A stretch of DNA of 64,000 nt from Terriglobia bacterium (GTDB lineage: Bacteria > Acidobacteriota > Terriglobia > Versatilivoradales > Versatilivoraceae), in the NCBI GenBank assembly GCA_022452285.1, contig JAKUNG010000001.1, positions 354,750 to 418,749 of the forward strand, written 5' to 3'. Below the pieces are notes generated by a model. The model worked only from the letters and a program-made list of their open reading frames with translations, made no database searches and was not told the origin of the DNA. Positions 40,278 to 49,786 of this stretch are shown piece after piece (the first letter of the stretch is position 1; each line of letters begins with the position of its first letter). The position numbers and the translations under genes were made by a program.

Positions 40278-41054
40278 CTAAAGACAAATTAGTGGACTTG
40301 GACTCAAACGTGATGCCAAAATCAAATTTTTCGTATTAAATCCTTTTTTTCCTAAAGCTTTTTCAGCAACCATTCGGGCAATTCCAGGATCATTGTTATG
40401 TTCACTGAGATGGGATAAACAAATATAATTAGCCTTACCATCGAAGTGTTCCTCAAAAAATTTTCCCACACTTTCATTAGAAAGGTGACCATGCTTACTC
40501 ATTATTCGTTGTTTCACCACCCAAGGATAGGGACTCAAACGAAGTAGTTCCAAGTCGTGGTTAGATTCCAGGATAATAATGTCACTGGCTTTCATTCGAT
40601 GTCTGACCAATTCCGTTACAAAACCCAAATCTGTGACATGAGATATCTTAAGTCCTTCGGCTTCAAGGGTAAAGCCTAATGGGTCAGCTGCGTCATGTGG
40701 AATAGAAAAAGGGGAAATTTTTAAATCACCGAGTTGAAACGATTCTCCTACCCGAATTGACTCTCGTTTTTTTAGAAGAGGTTTTTCTGCCATTGCTTCA
40801 TATGTAGCATCCCCAACATAGGTTACAACATTATATTTTTTCAAAAGACTCACCAAACCATTAACATGATCAGAGTGCTCGTGAGAAATTACCACAGCAT
40901 CAATGTTCTCTAATGATTCACCAATAGTTAGGAGTCTCTTTGCAGTTTGCCTAGGACTGAAGCCTACATCCACCAGCAGCTTAGTTTTATTTGTAGCAAT
41001 GAAAGTACAATTGCCTTTACTACTACTACCTAAAATTGAAACTTTCATCACCAC
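40278..41054 (-). CDS. MBL fold metallo-hydrolase (YycJ/WalJ-like)
   Basis: VSILGSSSKGNCTFIATNKTKLLVDVGFSPRQT; VISHEHSDHVNGL; LSHLSEHNNDP. Confidence 0.88.
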   Translation of the reverse strand: MVMKVSILGSSSKGNCTFIATNKTKLLVDVGFSPRQTAKRLLTIGESLENIDAVVISHEHSDHVNGLVSLLKKYNVVTYVGDATYEAMAEKPLLKKRESIRVGESFQLGDLKISPFSIPHDAADPLGFTLEAEGLKISHVTDLGFVTELVRHRMKASDIIILESNHDLELLRLSPYPWVVKQRIMSKHGHLSNESVGKFFEEHFDGKANYICLSHLSEHNNDPGIARMVAEKALGKKGFNTKNLILASRLSPSPLICL

Positions 41055-41206
41055 AGTTTAGTCACCAAAAATAATTTTAAAAATTAACTCTCTAAAAACT
41101 TTCCCTATTCTTCTATCAGAAGAGATTACTTTGCTAATTAAGCTTAAACTAAAAAACTTTACACTGCCTATAGGTCAGACTGATTTTAAAATTACTTAGA
41201 AAATAG

Positions 41207-42478
41207 TTACGAACCACAGTTCAAATTAGCACGGTCAATTTTTAACCGATCTAAATTTCCTAGAACGGTCAAAGATACTTTATCAGTTTCAAGAAAGAGG
41301 TTTGCTAATTTCTGAACATCACCCGTCGTGACCTGTTCTAAATTAAAAATCATCTCTTCTGGTGAGGAGTATTTTCCAAAATATAGTTCCTGACGGGCCA
41401 AGTTCGACATTCTACTAGAAGTTGATTCTAAACCTAACAGAAGACTACCCTTTAAATGTTCTTTAGCTCTGTAGAGTTCATCTGAGGGAACTGGTTTGCA
41501 TTTTAGATCATGAAATTCTTGCATAACGGAACTAATTAATAGGTCAAATTTTTCTAGGGAAGTTCCAGCATAAACAGAAAGACATCCGGTATCTCTATAA
41601 GAATTTAGTCCTGAGAAAATGGCGTAGGCTAAACCCTGTTTTTCTCTAATCTTCTGAAAGAGTCGGGAGCTCATCCCAGCTCCTAAAATGGTATTTAAAA
41701 CATAGAAAATGAATCTGTCCTTATGAATCAGAGAAGTAGCAGGCACCCCTAAACAAATATGAACTTGCTCCAATTCTTTTTTTGTTCGTGTAGAAACATG
41801 GCTGTGTAAATGCGCAGTTTCTAAATTATGACCATTAGAATGATCTTCTAAATGCGAAAAGTTTTTAGCTACCAGATCGACAATGTATTCGTGATCTAAA
41901 TTCCCCGCTGCTGCAACAATCAATTCACTAGGACAGTAAAAAGCATGAAAAAAGTTCGTTACCTTCTCTCGGTTTAATTGATTAACAGTTTCTGCAGTTC
42001 CCAAAATAGGTCTTCCAAGAGGTTGATTCTTCCACAAATTCTGAGTAAAGATCTCGTAAACTAGATCGTCTGGCGTATCCTCTACCATTTTAATTTCTTC
42101 TAGAATTACACCACGTTCTCTCTCCATTTCTTGGGGATCAAACCTAGGGTTTAGAACCAAATCAGAAAGAATGTCTACAGCTAGAGGTAAATGTTCATCC
42201 AAAATTTTTGCACTGTAACAAGTAGTTTCCTTTCCGGTAAAAGCATCTAAATACCCCCCGATTGAATCAATTTCTTTTGCTATATCTTCGGCGCTTCTTT
42301 TGGTAGTCCCTTTAAATAAAAGATGCTCAACAAAATGAGTAACCCCGTTTAACTCCTTGGTTTCACTTCTAGAGCCTGTCTTTAACCAAATCCCAACTGA
42401 AACTGAACGTACAGCTGGCATCTGCTCTGTTAAAATAGTGAGCCCATTATCTAAGACTTCTTTCTTCACATTCTGCAT
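41207..42478 (-). CDS. M16 family peptidase (processing-peptidase-like)
   Basis: NGVTHFVEHLLFKGTTKRSAEDIAKEIDSIGGYLDAFTGKETTCY (HxxEH). Confidence 0.92.
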   Translation of the reverse strand: MQNVKKEVLDNGLTILTEQMPAVRSVSVGIWLKTGSRSETKELNGVTHFVEHLLFKGTTKRSAEDIAKEIDSIGGYLDAFTGKETTCYSAKILDEHLPLAVDILSDLVLNPRFDPQEMERERGVILEEIKMVEDTPDDLVYEIFTQNLWKNQPLGRPILGTAETVNQLNREKVTNFFHAFYCPSELIVAAAGNLDHEYIVDLVAKNFSHLEDHSNGHNLETAHLHSHVSTRTKKELEQVHICLGVPATSLIHKDRFIFYVLNTILGAGMSSRLFQKIREKQGLAYAIFSGLNSYRDTGCLSVYAGTSLEKFDLLISSVMQEFHDLKCKPVPSDELYRAKEHLKGSLLLGLESTSSRMSNLARQELYFGKYSSPEEMIFNLEQVTTGDVQKLANLFLETDKVSLTVLGNLDRLKIDRANLNCGS

Positions 42479-42827
42479 GAAGTCGTGTCCAAATGTTCTT
42501 ATTGTCTTTCTTTGGAGATCGACACTTACTGAGGTATCAGGAAACCTGCAATTCCCTGTTTTATGTGTCTCTAGGGTGGCAACTTAACACAACCTATTGG
42601 GCTTTTCAACGGGAAAATTCTACCTAGTTCTCAGATCTAAATTTATTGACATCAACAATTTAACGTTTAGTATTTGGTTGACACTTGATAGGGTAAAAAA
42701 GGTAACCTGAAAACACTTATAACTTAATCTTGTTACGATGATAATTCTATTTATTTTAGGGTTGAGATTTTTGGATAAAATAGAATAGAAATATATATTT
42801 TCTTCTAAATAAAGGAGAGTTCTTGAA

Positions 42828-43916
42828 GTGAAAAAAAATGGAAAAGAACTTCTTGGCTTAACAGCTTCTGAACTAGCTGTTTTTATGACGAAGTTAGGCG
42901 AAAAACCCTATCGTGGTCATCAAATTTATCACTCCCTATATCGTGAATTCCAATTTGATTTAAGTACGATGACTGAACTACCTAAAGTGCTTCGCAAAAA
43001 ACTTGCCAATAATAAAATTTCCATTCCAAAACTTGATTCTAAACAAATAGCCTCTGATGCCACTGAAAAATTTCTTTTGCAACTTGAAGACGGTGAAAAA
43101 ATCGAGTGTGTCTTAATTCCTGAAAAAAATCGACAAACATTATGTATTTCAACTCAGGTTGGATGTTCCCTTAACTGTCAATTTTGTTTAACTGCTGACA
43201 TAGGATTAAAACGTAATCTTAGCTCAGCGGAAATAGTCGGTCAGGTTCTTTATGTACTTTTCCACAAGAGACTAAAAATTAAATCTGCTGGACCTACTTT
43301 GCATCCAAAACTCAGTAATATTGTATTTATGGGAATGGGTGAACCCCTTCAGAATCTAGAAAACGTTACAAAATCTTTAATTATTTTGTCAGACCCCGAG
43401 GGTATGGGAATGTCCCCAAATAAGATTACACTGTCCACTGTAGGCTTAGTTCCTCAAATAAAAAAACTAGCTCAGTCTCCTGTGATTCCTAATTTAGCAA
43501 TCTCACTTTCGGCTACCACAAACATCGTCCGGAACCAAATTATTCCCATAAACCGTAAGTATCCAATTGAACAACTCTTACAAGCTTGTAATGAGTTTCC
43601 CCTTAAAGCCAGACAAAGGATTACTTTTGAGTATGTTTTAATCGATGGAGTAAATGATAGCGATGACGATGCTCGAAGACTGATTAAGCTATTGGCAAGA
43701 ATAAAAGCAAAAGTTAATCTTTTATCCTTAAATAAAGGGAAAAGTGGGAACCTGAAATCTTCAAGCAATGATCGCATACAGTGTTTCCGGAGAATTCTTG
43801 TAGAGAAAGGAGTTCCAACATATATTAGGCGACCTAGGGGCTCAGATATTTTTGCAGCCTGTGGGCAACTACACCTAGCCAGACAGGAAAATATTTTTCT
43901 AGCTTTACCTTCCTAA
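42828..43916 (+). CDS. rlmN: 23S rRNA (adenine(2503)-C(2))-methyltransferase
   Basis: Radical SAM CSLNCQFC after LCISTQVG; NIVFMGMGEPLQN; GTG start with AAAGGAGA SD. Confidence 0.93.
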   Translation: MKKNGKELLGLTASELAVFMTKLGEKPYRGHQIYHSLYREFQFDLSTMTELPKVLRKKLANNKISIPKLDSKQIASDATEKFLLQLEDGEKIECVLIPEKNRQTLCISTQVGCSLNCQFCLTADIGLKRNLSSAEIVGQVLYVLFHKRLKIKSAGPTLHPKLSNIVFMGMGEPLQNLENVTKSLIILSDPEGMGMSPNKITLSTVGLVPQIKKLAQSPVIPNLAISLSATTNIVRNQIIPINRKYPIEQLLQACNEFPLKARQRITFEYVLIDGVNDSDDDARRLIKLLARIKAKVNLLSLNKGKSGNLKSSSNDRIQCFRRILVEKGVPTYIRRPRGSDIFAACGQLHLARQENIFLALPS

Positions 43917-44022
43917 TTTATACCCTCATTCACTTAAACCCAGGCCATTAATCTATTATTAAGTGGTGTTAAATCCCAACATTTCTAGCCTCCAGTAGAG
44001 TAAACCTATATGGAGTAAGCCA

Positions 44023-44039
44023 AATGAAAATATTTCATT
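44023..44039 (+). terminator. AT-rich terminator-like hairpin downstream of rlmN
   Basis: AATGAAA-ATA-TTTCATT followed by ATTTATTTTTTTTTG; overlaps the stop codon of the convergent GT2 gene. Confidence 0.4.
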
Positions 44040-45273
44040 ATTTATTTTTTTTTGTATCGTGCCTAATATGCACTTCATCTTTTGATTTTAAATCATAGCA
44101 AACTCCCCTCCAGCGGATAGTCGAAGAAAATAAAGAGATAATAAGATTATAAATGGTTAAGGTCGAAACTACCGGTGCTAGAAACAAATAACCCCACCAA
44201 TCTCTGTCGAGAGATTCTTTTTCTTCAGGATGCAGACTTCTTACCATTTCCCAACGAAGGAATCCTCTGATACTGCTTAACAAAAACACAATTCCTATCA
44301 GGATTAATAAAGGTAACACTGTAACTATTTCAGAATTTACTGTGCTTACTGCTGTTGCAAGCAGCCAGACCAATTTGCCCAGAGCCCAACAGAAGAATAA
44401 AACAAAAGGTACTTCAGAAAGAAAAGTTAGTTTCCACAAACCTCTTGAATAAATTTTTGTAATAATGATCTGACGACTAGACCATTCCAATAACTCACTC
44501 CACGTACAATTCCCATGAGAGCTCACTAAACAACGTGGTTCAAAATGAACGTGAAGACTGGCATTATGTACAGCCTCCGTAAGTGAAAAATCGTCACTAA
44601 TACTATGTTCCCAGTATTTTAACAAGTTAGTGCTCTTTAGATTTGAACGTTGAATTGCCATCGATCCACCCCAAGCAAAATTATGTTTATGGTTCCCTAA
44701 TAGCGACGCAATTGCTCCATTCCACGATGCTCTTAACACACTAGCAAAGTTTCCATTTCTTGGGAAAAACCACCTATAACCAGTGCAGGCACCGACATCG
44801 GGTTCGTATAAGCTCTTCAAAAGATCCTTCAACCAAAAACGATGAGGCCGACAATCCGAATCGGCAAAAACTAAAACCTGTGATTTTCTATCGGATTGGT
44901 GAATTCCCTGAATTAAATTATTAACTTTTTCCCCCCGTTCTTCGGAAAAACCTGCTCTAACAATTTTTGCCCGTCTAGAAGGGAATATTTTGATTACCTC
45001 ATGAATTACAGGCAAAGAAGAATCTTTATCCGAGGCAGTTACAAAGACAACCTCATAGTCCTTATAGTCTTGATCAAGGATTGAGTGGAGATTTTGCGCT
45101 AACTCAAAGTCTTGACCTTTACAAGGAACAATTACTGACACCATAGGTGATGAAGAATAAGGCACATCATGTATTTCTCTTTGGAGGTATCTTCGATAGT
45201 GAAGACCTTGCAGTACTCCAACTAGGCCCTTAAGAATTACAACAGTGGCGAGAAGGTAAAAAATGTCTTCCAT
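44038..45273 (-). CDS. Glycosyltransferase family 2 (ceramide glucosyltransferase/GT21-like), membrane-anchored
   Basis: PMVSVIVPCKGQDFELAQNLHSILDQDYKDYEVVFVTA; VFADSDCRPHRFWL; EHSISDDFSLTEAVHNA; hydrophobic N- and C-terminal segments. Confidence 0.8.
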   Translation of the reverse strand: MEDIFYLLATVVILKGLVGVLQGLHYRRYLQREIHDVPYSSSPMVSVIVPCKGQDFELAQNLHSILDQDYKDYEVVFVTASDKDSSLPVIHEVIKIFPSRRAKIVRAGFSEERGEKVNNLIQGIHQSDRKSQVLVFADSDCRPHRFWLKDLLKSLYEPDVGACTGYRWFFPRNGNFASVLRASWNGAIASLLGNHKHNFAWGGSMAIQRSNLKSTNLLKYWEHSISDDFSLTEAVHNASLHVHFEPRCLVSSHGNCTWSELLEWSSRQIIITKIYSRGLWKLTFLSEVPFVLFFCWALGKLVWLLATAVSTVNSEIVTVLPLLILIGIVFLLSSIRGFLRWEMVRSLHPEEKESLDRDWWGYLFLAPVVSTLTIYNLIISLFSSTIRWRGVCYDLKSKDEVHIRHDTKKNK

Positions 45274-45288
45274 GGATATAGAAATCCC

Positions 45289-46389
45289 TCATTCCCATCG
45301 GAAAACCCTAACTGCTAACCAAATTGATAATACACACCAACAACTCAGTCCTAATGCCTGAATGTTAAGATCTGAAAATCCCGATCCTTCTATCATAATT
45401 TTTCGCATAGCATCTGCTAAATAAGTGAGGGGGAAAAATTCAGTTATTGTCTGAACAAAATCAGGAAGATTTGAACGGTTGAAGAAAACACCTGATAAAA
45501 GCATCATAGGCAATGAGACAACATTAGCTAACGGTGCTACTTGGTCCTCAGTTTTTACAATTCCAGCTAAAACAAAACCAATTGCTAAAAATACTATTCC
45601 TCCTAAAACCCCAAATAGGAATAGGTCAAGCAAATTTCCTGAAAACTGTAAATCAAAAACCAAAATCCCTACACCTACCAAGACAATTGTTTGTGCAACC
45701 AACACAATGAGTCGCATAGCTACTTGAGCTATAACAAAATCCAGAGGCTTGATTGGTGTTACAGACAATCTCCTTAAAACTCCCCGTTTCTTGAGGGAAA
45801 CAAATCCAAAGGCCACTCCAAAAATACCACTCTGCATAATGGCTAAGGAAAGTACACCTGGCAGGAAAAAATCTATGTATGTCTGATTATGACTAGCTAT
45901 TGATTCAATCTTCAAATTAGGCCGTTTAACTATTGATTGTTCTGAGAATACCATGTCATCAAAAATCTTCCTCAGAATAAGGAGACCTAGTTGAGTTTCC
46001 TGAGGTTTTGAATCGTTAACCAAAATTCTAACGTCATCTAAGTTTGAAAAGGTAAATGAGGTAGGAATAACTAGAACAAGATGACGTTCACCAATTTTTA
46101 ACTGATCACGTTCAAATCTTTCTGAACCTTCTTTCAAATCTATGGTTTGTACCCTTTTTAAAGCTCCTACTAAATCGATAGCTCCAGAATTTGCCTGGTT
46201 AACTATACCTATCTTTATTTTCCCCAATCCTTCAAAACTAATAAACCCAAATAATAACACCATGAACAATGGTAGCAGCATCGTCCAGACAATTGCTTCC
46301 TTCTGACGAGTAAACATCTTCAAAGAGGCCACCGTTAATTTCCAGCGAACTCTAATAGTAAACCGCGTTCTGGATGGATTCTTAAGCAA
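45289..46389 (-). CDS. ABC-2 type transporter permease
   Basis: N-terminal membrane segment plus five C-terminal hydrophobic segments; KRGVLRRLSVTPIKPLDFVIAQVAMRL; adjacent ATPase gene. Confidence 0.85.
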   Translation of the reverse strand: MLKNPSRTRFTIRVRWKLTVASLKMFTRQKEAIVWTMLLPLFMVLLFGFISFEGLGKIKIGIVNQANSGAIDLVGALKRVQTIDLKEGSERFERDQLKIGERHLVLVIPTSFTFSNLDDVRILVNDSKPQETQLGLLILRKIFDDMVFSEQSIVKRPNLKIESIASHNQTYIDFFLPGVLSLAIMQSGIFGVAFGFVSLKKRGVLRRLSVTPIKPLDFVIAQVAMRLIVLVAQTIVLVGVGILVFDLQFSGNLLDLFLFGVLGGIVFLAIGFVLAGIVKTEDQVAPLANVVSLPMMLLSGVFFNRSNLPDFVQTITEFFPLTYLADAMRKIMIEGSGFSDLNIQALGLSCWCVLSIWLAVRVFRWE

Positions 46390-46478
46390 TGTTAAATGAC
46401 CTTGGAATTTTGTTCCAATAAGCTCTGGAGATTTTTTAGCTAACAGTTAAACTATAAATATTTTCTAACTTGACTACA

Positions 46479-47249
46479 TTAGAGACTTTGTTCCTCTTTC
46501 AAAGGGTGTCCAGTCAATTGGAGGAAAACATCCTCTAGAGTGGCAAATCTTTCCATTCGTTCTTTCTTAAAACCAGTAGAAAGCAGATCTTTTATCAATT
46601 CTTTAGGAGGAGCATTGGCAACTATTTTACCCCTATCCATAATGGCTACACGATCACACAAGGCCTCAGCCTCTTCCATGTAATGTGTTGTTAAAACAAT
46701 AGTTTTACCTTCGTCTCGCATTCTTTGAATAATGTCCCACAATTGTCTCCTTGCTTTTGGGTCGAGTCCAGTTGTAGGCTCATCTAAAAAAAGCAAAGTT
46801 GGAGCATTTACTAGTGCCGCAGCAATTGAGAAACGCTGTTGCTGTCCTCCTGAAAGTTGTCCAATTTGTGACTTGCTTCTCTCACAAAGATTAACTTCCC
46901 GTAACAAATTTTGAGGATTCACTAATTTCCCATACAGTTCTCCTAATAGTAAGAGTAGCTCCGTCAAGTTTAATTTTTCAAAAAATGAAGAAGACTGTAA
47001 CTGCACTCCTATTCTACTCTTGATCTCCTGAGAATGAGTACGGATATTGAGACCATCCACTATTATGGTACCCTCGTCAACTGATCTTAAGGTTTCAATC
47101 ATTTCCAAAGTAGTGGTTTTGCCTGCTCCATTTGGACCAAGTATTCCAAAGATTTCTTGTTCATTTACTTGAAAAGTTATCCGATCAACGGCAATCACAT
47201 CACCATATTTTTTAAATAAGCTATCAACATCTAAAATTGTTCTCGACAT
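46479..47249 (-). CDS. ABC transporter ATP-binding protein
   Basis: GILGPNGAGKTTTLEMIETL Walker A; LSGGQQQRFSIAAALVNAPTLLFLDEPTTGLDP. Confidence 0.96.
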   Translation of the reverse strand: MSRTILDVDSLFKKYGDVIAVDRITFQVNEQEIFGILGPNGAGKTTTLEMIETLRSVDEGTIIVDGLNIRTHSQEIKSRIGVQLQSSSFFEKLNLTELLLLLGELYGKLVNPQNLLREVNLCERSKSQIGQLSGGQQQRFSIAAALVNAPTLLFLDEPTTGLDPKARRQLWDIIQRMRDEGKTIVLTTHYMEEAEALCDRVAIMDRGKIVANAPPKELIKDLLSTGFKKERMERFATLEDVFLQLTGHPLKEEQSL

Positions 47250-47438
47250 AAAACTCCTAACAAATAGACGCTAGCATCTATTACCTCACAGAAACCAGAT
47301 TCATTACTAGAATTCACAAAAACTCTTTATCCATAAAGAATGAGTGGCCAAATCAGAGTGAGGTTAACGTATACAACGGTAAACACAAATCAATCATTTT
47401 TAATTGAAAAGACAAGAATGTTTAAAAACCTAATGAGT

Positions 47439-47468
47439 TTGACATACTTAATCCAAGACATTTATTAT
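47439..47468 (+). promoter_or_regulatory. Sigma70-like promoter candidate in a long intergenic region
   Basis: TTGACA-18 nt-TATTAT; nearest plus-strand CDS starts about 300 nt downstream. Confidence 0.35.
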
Positions 47469-47775
47469 TTTTTAGGTATCGCAATAAGAAATTCTACTAT
47501 AGTCCATATCACAAACCCAAGGGAACTCCCATTGTAGCAGACACCGACTATCATTGAAGTTTACTTTGCCAAACAATGAAAATCTTCAACAAATTAATAA
47601 ATGTTCTATTTAGAAATGTAGCGTGCAACCTCCAACAGATCTATCCGTCCAAGACCTATAATTAGGGGAACAAATTTATTTAAAAACTAACTTCTCCTCT
47701 ATAATAAAATTATTCCATTACTAGATTTTCTAATAGTTAGAAAAAAGTTCTGTACTTATGGGAGTTAAGTGAAAA

Positions 47776-48624
47776 ATGACTCAATCCATTGATTCCTTAT
47801 TCTGGCAACTATTAAAAGGTGCCTTTGTACTCTACCTTCTCATCATTGGTGCGGTCTATTTTTTTCAGAGAAAACTACAATACTTTCCCGATCCTCGCCC
47901 AGTGTCCTTACCCCAGGAACAAAACTTTTCTGGACTAAAAAATGTTACGCTAGTAACCAAAGACAAAGTCAGTATTTTGGGATGGTATTGGCCTGGAAGT
48001 ATTCCTGTAACTATAGTTGTTTTTCATGGTAATGGTGGTCATCGAGGACATCGACTTAATTGGATACAGCGTTTTCATGAGCATGGTTACGGCATCTTTA
48101 TCCTAGATTATAGAGGATATGGGGGTAGTAAAGGGACTCCTACTGAAAATGGATTATACCAAGATAGCCAAACAGCTCTAAATTGGCTCCAAAGCCAAAC
48201 TGACAACCATTTAGTTTATCTAGGAGAGTCCTTGGGCTCTTCAGTGGCAGTGGAAATGGCAATTCGGTTCCCCCCTAAAGCAGTAATTATCCAGTCAGGA
48301 TTTCCCTCTGCTGTTGAAGTTGCTAAGAAACATTATCCCTTTTTACCCGTTGGCCTTCTAATGAAAGACACCTACCTAACTCGGCATAAAATCTCCGGTC
48401 TTACCTGCCCAACACTACACATTCATGGAGAATTGGATACAGTTGTTCCAGTAAAACTAGGTCTCTCTCTTTATGATAGCGCACCAGAGCCCAAGCGATG
48501 GCTCTTGATCCCTCAGGCAAAACATAATGACGTTGCTCAAGTAGGAGCTGACAAATATTTTAAAAGTATTGGGATGTTTTTAGAACGTTTTGTATTAAAA
48601 GGTTTCGATCAATGTAACGATTAA
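47776..48624 (+). CDS. Alpha/beta hydrolase, membrane-anchored (BEM46-like)
   Basis: N-terminal TM helix; VVFHGNGGHRGHR; ILDYRGYGGSKGTPTENGLYQD; LGESLGSSVAVEMA nucleophile elbow. Confidence 0.88.
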   Translation: MTQSIDSLFWQLLKGAFVLYLLIIGAVYFFQRKLQYFPDPRPVSLPQEQNFSGLKNVTLVTKDKVSILGWYWPGSIPVTIVVFHGNGGHRGHRLNWIQRFHEHGYGIFILDYRGYGGSKGTPTENGLYQDSQTALNWLQSQTDNHLVYLGESLGSSVAVEMAIRFPPKAVIIQSGFPSAVEVAKKHYPFLPVGLLMKDTYLTRHKISGLTCPTLHIHGELDTVVPVKLGLSLYDSAPEPKRWLLIPQAKHNDVAQVGADKYFKSIGMFLERFVLKGFDQCND

Positions 48625-48982
48625 AATATTCTTAATTGGTACTGGATGATTTACTCAGATTGAACACGCTCAAACAAACCATTTAGTTAAAAATTTCAAA
48701 GTACTAATTCGTTTAAATTTAGACTAAAAAAAATCCTCACTTGATCGTTGCTCTCTCTTAGGGTACTCTCCACCTCGTTATGTTTGGATGCAGGGACTCT
48801 TTTCTAATTTTATTACCCTCAACTTCAAGTTCCTGCTTTCTTTTGTTGTGGCCGATATTACAGATTTGGTTGACTATCAAAGTAGCTCTTGAAAAAAATC
48901 TATCAAAATCTAGAATCTTCTTGTGAACCAGTCTGGATTAAAACTTTAAAAATGCCCTCATTAAAGTCAGGAGAAATTTATA

Positions 48983-49786
48983 ATGACTGAACCCCAGATT
49001 GCTATTGAGCAAGCTGGTTTTGGACAAACGAGTCGAAAAGATGCATGGTGGGTTCAACCTCTGCTAGTTTTTTGTGGACTGTCATCTTTCATTATTTATT
49101 CAACATGGGCTGCTTTTCAAGGTGACAATTATTACTGGGGACCGTACCTTTCACCATTTTACTCACCAGAGATTTTTGGAGATTCACCACATAGTTTATT
49201 TGGTCCTAAACCACTTTGGTATCCAAGCTGGTTACCGTGGTCACCAGCTTTTCTAATATTATGGGCGCCAGGAGGTTTTAGACTGACTTGTTATTATTAC
49301 CGAGGTGCATACTACAAAGCCTTCTGGGCTGATCCACCCTCCTGTGCAGTTGGTGAACCACGTAAAAATTACTGTGGTGAAAACTCCTTTCCTCTTATAG
49401 TACAAAATATCCACCGATACTTTCTTTATCTAGCCTTAATCTTCCTGGTACTACTAGGTTATGACGCCTGGAATGCCTGCTGGTTTTACAATCCTAACAA
49501 TGGTGAAAATGAATTTGGAATGGGGATAGGCACACTAGTATTAATTCTGAACTGGGTTTTGCTTAGTGGTTACACCTTAGGCTGCCACTCTCTGAGACAT
49601 CTTGTCGGTGGACGTTTAGATCAAATATCTCAATGTATGTTTAAACTAAAAGCCTACGAAGGTGCTAGTTGCCTCAATAAACGCCACATGTTATATGCTT
49701 GGATGAGTCTTTCTTCAGTTGGTTTTTCTGATCTTTATGTACGTTTGTGCGCAATGGGAATTTGGTCAGATTGGAGAATTTTTTAA
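48983..49786 (+). CDS. Succinate dehydrogenase membrane anchor subunit, Sdh1-like
   Basis: Multi-TM 267 aa protein immediately upstream of sdhA and sharing a TAATG overlap; Cys/His-rich segments LTCYYYRGAYYKAF, PPSCAVGEP, NYCGE, NIHRYF, GCHSLRH. Confidence 0.75.
   Translation: MTEPQIAIEQAGFGQTSRKDAWWVQPLLVFCGLSSFIIYSTWAAFQGDNYYWGPYLSPFYSPEIFGDSPHSLFGPKPLWYPSWLPWSPAFLILWAPGGFRLTCYYYRGAYYKAFWADPPSCAVGEPRKNYCGENSFPLIVQNIHRYFLYLALIFLVLLGYDAWNACWFYNPNNGENEFGMGIGTLVLILNWVLLSGYTLGCHSLRHLVGGRLDQISQCMFKLKAYEGASCLNKRHMLYAWMSLSSVGFSDLYVRLCAMGIWSDWRIF

Noticed and set aside
42640-42700. Two TTGAC-containing repeats upstream of rlmN
   Set aside because: -10 matches are poor at both; not enough to call a promoter.
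43931-43965. CACTTAA-N21-TTAAGTG inverted repeat after rlmN
   Set aside because: Long loop, AT-rich arms and no following U-run; probably chance.
47340-47537. 65 aa plus-strand ORF
   Set aside because: No recognisable motif and no convincing SD; more likely non-coding.
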